Origin: Bradyrhizobium sp. CSA112
GTDB taxonomy: Bacteria > Pseudomonadota > Alphaproteobacteria > Rhizobiales > Xanthobacteraceae
Reading direction: 5' to 3'
Length of the DNA: 64,000 bases
Assembly (NCBI RefSeq): GCF_029051645.1
Contig: NZ_JAACFS010000005.1
Span: 310,001 to 374,000 of the forward strand
In this document: positions 61,540-64,000 of the stretch, piece by piece
Layout of the letters: every line of letters starts with the position of its first letter
How positions within the stretch are numbered: the stretch's first letter is position 1
The notes under the pieces: model-generated
Databases searched by the model: none
Told to the model about the DNA's origin: nothing
Seen by the model: the letters and a program-made list of their open reading frames with translations, nothing else
Program-made: the position numbers and the translations under genes

Positions 61540-64000
61540 ATGTCCAGTGCCGGATTCGTTCATCTCCACGTTCATTCGGCGTATTCGCTGCTGAAGGGCT
61601 CGATCAAGATCGCCAAGCTGGGCGAACTGGCGAAAGCCGATCGCCAGCCGGCCTTGGCGCTGACCGATACCGACAACATGTTCGGGGCACTGGAATTCTC
61701 CGACAAGATGGCCGGCTACGGCATCCAGCCGATCGTCGGCTGCGAGCTCGCCGTCGATTTCGGCGACCAGGACCCGAACGCGCGCAATGCGATGGCCGCG
61801 GCACCCTCGCGTATCGTGCTGCTGGCGGCGCGCGAGCGCGGCTACCGCAGCCTGATGCGGCTGAACTCGCGGGCGTTTCTCGAAACACCGGTCCATCAGT
61901 CCCCGCATATCAAGCTCGAATGGCTGGAAGGCGATGCCGAGGATTTGATCGCGCTGACCGGCGGCCCCGACGGCCCGATCTCGCTGGCGCTGCATGCCGA
62001 TCATGCAGCACTCGCAGCAAGCCGTTGCGACCGCCTGGCGAGCCTGTTCGGCGATCGCCTTTATATCGAATTGCAGCGCCACGGCATCGACAAGGAGCGC
62101 CGCACTGAGACCGGCCTGATCGATCTCGCCTACGCCAAGGGCCTGCCGCTGGTCGCAACCAACGAGCCGTATTTCGCATCGAACGACGACTATGAAGCCC
62201 ATGACGCGCTGCTGTGCATCGCCGGCGGCAAGCTGATTGCCGAGACCGACCGCGAGCAGCTCACGCCCGATCACCGCTTCAAGACCCGCGCCGAGATGGC
62301 GGTGCTGTTCGCCGATATCCCGGAAGCGCTGGCCTCGACCGTCGAGATCGCGGAGCGCTGCTCGTTTCGCCCGAAGACGCGAAAGCCGATCCTGCCGCGC
62401 TTCACGGTCGGCGCCGGCTCGGGCTCCGATGCGGCGACCGAGGAAGCTGCGGAGCTGAAGCGCCAGGCCGAGGAGGGGCTCGCAAGGCGTCTACGGGTTC
62501 ATGGCTTGGCGCCAGGTACGACAGAAGAGGAGTACCAGAAGCGCCTCGCCTTCGAGATCGACGTGATCAACCGCATGAACTATGCGGGCTACTTCCTGAT
62601 CGTCTCGGACTTCATCAAATGGGCCAAGGCCCACGACATTCCGGTCGGTCCTGGCCGCGGCTCCGGCGCCGGCTCGCTGGTCGCCTATGCGCTGACGATT
62701 ACCGACCTCGATCCGATCCGCTTCGGCCTGCTGTTCGAGCGCTTCCTCAATCCCGAGCGCGTGTCGATGCCGGACTTCGACATCGACTTCTGCCAGGACC
62801 GCCGCGGGGAAGTGATCGACTACGTGCAGCAGCGCTACGGCCGCGATCAGGTGGCGCAGATCATCACCTTCGGTACCTTGCAGGCGAGGGGCGTGCTGCG
62901 CGACGTCGGCCGTGTGCTGCAGATGCCGTACGGCCAGGTCGATAAACTGACAAAACTGGTGCCGCAAAATCCGGCGGCGCCGGTGACGCTGGCGCAGGCG
63001 ATCGAGGGCGAACCAAAGCTGCAGGCGTTCCGCGACGAGGACCCGGTGGTGGCGCGCGCCTTCGATATCGCCCAGCGCCTTGAAGGCCTGACGCGCCACG
63101 CCTCGACCCATGCCGCCGGCATCGTGATCGGCGACCGGCCGCTCAGCGAACTGGTGCCCCTCTATCGCGATCCCAAATCCGATATGCCGGTGACCCAGTT
63201 CAACATGAAATGGGTCGAACCGGCCGGGCTGGTGAAGTTCGACTTCCTCGGCCTGAAGACGCTCACCGTGCTCGATGTCGCGGTGAAGCTGCTCAGGCAA
63301 CGCAACATCCATGTCGATCTGCCGACGCTGCCGATCGACGATGCCCCGAGCTACCAGATGCTGGCGCGCGGCGATGTGGTCGGCGTGTTCCAGGTGGAAA
63401 GCCAGGGCATGCGGCGGGCGCTGATCGACATGCGGCCCGACCGTTTCGAAGACATCATCGCGCTGGTGGCGCTCTATCGGCCGGGCCCGATGGCGAACAT
63501 CCCGACCTATTGCGCGCGCAAGCACGGCGACGAGGAGCCGGAATATCTGCATCCGATCCTGGAGCCGATCCTGAAGGAGACGTTCGGCGTTATCATCTAC
63601 CAGGAACAGGTGATGCAGATCGCGCAGGTGATGGCCGGCTATTCGCTCGGCGACGCCGACCTGCTGCGCCGCGCGATGGGCAAGAAAATCCGCGCCGAGA
63701 TGGAGAAGCAGCGCGCGATCTTCGTTGCCGGCGCGGTCAAGAACGGCGTGCCGAAGGGGCAGGCCGACACGATCTTCGAACTGCTCGCAAAATTCGCCGA
63801 CTACGGCTTCAACAAGAGCCACGCCGCGGCCTATGCGCTGGTATCCTACCACACCGCCTATATGAAGGCGCATTACCCGGTGGAGTTTTTGGCGGCGTCG
63901 ATGACGCTCGAACTCAACAACACCGACAAGCTCTCGGAATTTCGCGCCGAGGCGCAGCGGCTCGGCATCAAGGTCGAGGCGCCGAATATCAACCGCTCGG
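61540..64000 (+). CDS. dnaE: DNA polymerase III alpha subunit, 3' partial
   Basis: The first 820 codons of the replicative polymerase. The N-terminal PHP domain starts HLHVHSAYSLLKGSIKI, and the catalytic acid motif PDFDIDF is at residues 411-417, followed by GRGSGAGSLVAYALTITD before it and the palm/finger segments YNQMYYEQ-like HAASTHAAGIVIGDR. The start lacks the changes of the error-prone DnaE2 and the sequence fits DnaE1. The gene continues beyond the window. Confidence 0.95.
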   Translation, partial: MSSAGFVHLHVHSAYSLLKGSIKIAKLGELAKADRQPALALTDTDNMFGALEFSDKMAGYGIQPIVGCELAVDFGDQDPNARNAMAAAPSRIVLLAARERGYRSLMRLNSRAFLETPVHQSPHIKLEWLEGDAEDLIALTGGPDGPISLALHADHAALAASRCDRLASLFGDRLYIELQRHGIDKERRTETGLIDLAYAKGLPLVATNEPYFASNDDYEAHDALLCIAGGKLIAETDREQLTPDHRFKTRAEMAVLFADIPEALASTVEIAERCSFRPKTRKPILPRFTVGAGSGSDAATEEAAELKRQAEEGLARRLRVHGLAPGTTEEEYQKRLAFEIDVINRMNYAGYFLIVSDFIKWAKAHDIPVGPGRGSGAGSLVAYALTITDLDPIRFGLLFERFLNPERVSMPDFDIDFCQDRRGEVIDYVQQRYGRDQVAQIITFGTLQARGVLRDVGRVLQMPYGQVDKLTKLVPQNPAAPVTLAQAIEGEPKLQAFRDEDPVVARAFDIAQRLEGLTRHASTHAAGIVIGDRPLSELVPLYRDPKSDMPVTQFNMKWVEPAGLVKFDFLGLKTLTVLDVAVKLLRQRNIHVDLPTLPIDDAPSYQMLARGDVVGVFQVESQGMRRALIDMRPDRFEDIIALVALYRPGPMANIPTYCARKHGDEEPEYLHPILEPILKETFGVIIYQEQVMQIAQVMAGYSLGDADLLRRAMGKKIRAEMEKQRAIFVAGAVKNGVPKGQADTIFELLAKFADYGFNKSHAAAYALVSYHTAYMKAHYPVEFLAASMTLELNNTDKLSEFRAEAQRLGIKVEAPNINRS

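Noticed and set aside
61540..64000. dnaE as the SOS-inducible DnaE2
   Set aside because: The sequence has the DnaE1 N terminus and no imuA/imuB genes are adjacent; the LexA boxes lie before the microprotein 300 bp upstream.

Overview
The window is GC-rich chromosomal DNA from an alphaproteobacterium, most likely Bradyrhizobium or a close relative in the Nitrobacteraceae. The evidence is the gene content and order (tig-clpP-clpX-lon-hupB, a full nuoA-N operon, proS-lolCD-dnaE), the three DUF3551 genes, the Omp25/31-type porin, a GTTC-N7-GTTC LexA operator, and several intergenic palindromic repeats of the kind scattered through these genomes. This assignment is inference; no database was searched. 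No CRISPR array, transposase or prophage gene was seen.

Layout. 1-4000: 3' part of a bifunctional NAD(P)H-hydrate repair enzyme, a large palindromic repeat, and a two-gene unit of a copper-ligand-poor multicopper-oxidase relative and an enolase-superfamily enzyme. 4087-15046: protein quality control (trigger factor, ClpP, ClpX, Lon), peptidase T, nucleoid protein HU, three tRNA genes (Leu-UAG, Val-UAC, Asp-GUC), a decayed GFA-family gene and a methyltransferase. 15142-18840: a small membrane protein, a frameshifted MFS transporter and a Rieske oxygenase read leftward, divergent from a MarR regulator; the shared control region holds a 21-bp palindrome and five tandem 13-bp repeats. 19040-35363: complete respiratory complex I operon nuoA-N with three extra genes (an FkbM methyltransferase, a 71-residue and a 165-residue membrane protein), two palindromic repeats, and a histidine-rich insertion in NuoL. 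35364-38804: biotin ligase, RNase J, methylmalonyl-CoA epimerase, a DUF1467 protein.

38826-42018 is an accessory stretch: two methyltransferases, a duplicated short coding motif, a coiled-coil protein and decayed DNA. 42019-45284 is an isoquinoline-oxidoreductase-type molybdenum hydroxylase (two subunits) with a diheme cytochrome c. 45402-48978 is a leftward sugar-type ABC importer. 49139-49747 holds a globin preceded by a tiny ORF and a terminator. 50010-55220 is an envelope copper-handling cluster (DUF2946, TonB receptor, an Asp-box protein with a CECC motif, a TlpA-like thioredoxin, a PCuAC chaperone), related in content to the pcu copper-starvation operon described in Bradyrhizobium. 55565-64000: proS, lolC, lolD, three DUF3551 genes, a porin, and dnaE running off the window end.

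The most interesting item is at 61199-61352: two opposed LexA boxes in front of a 32-codon ORF for a single-span membrane peptide, just upstream of dnaE. It is too short for routine gene calling and resembles, in design, the Caulobacter SOS division inhibitor SidA.
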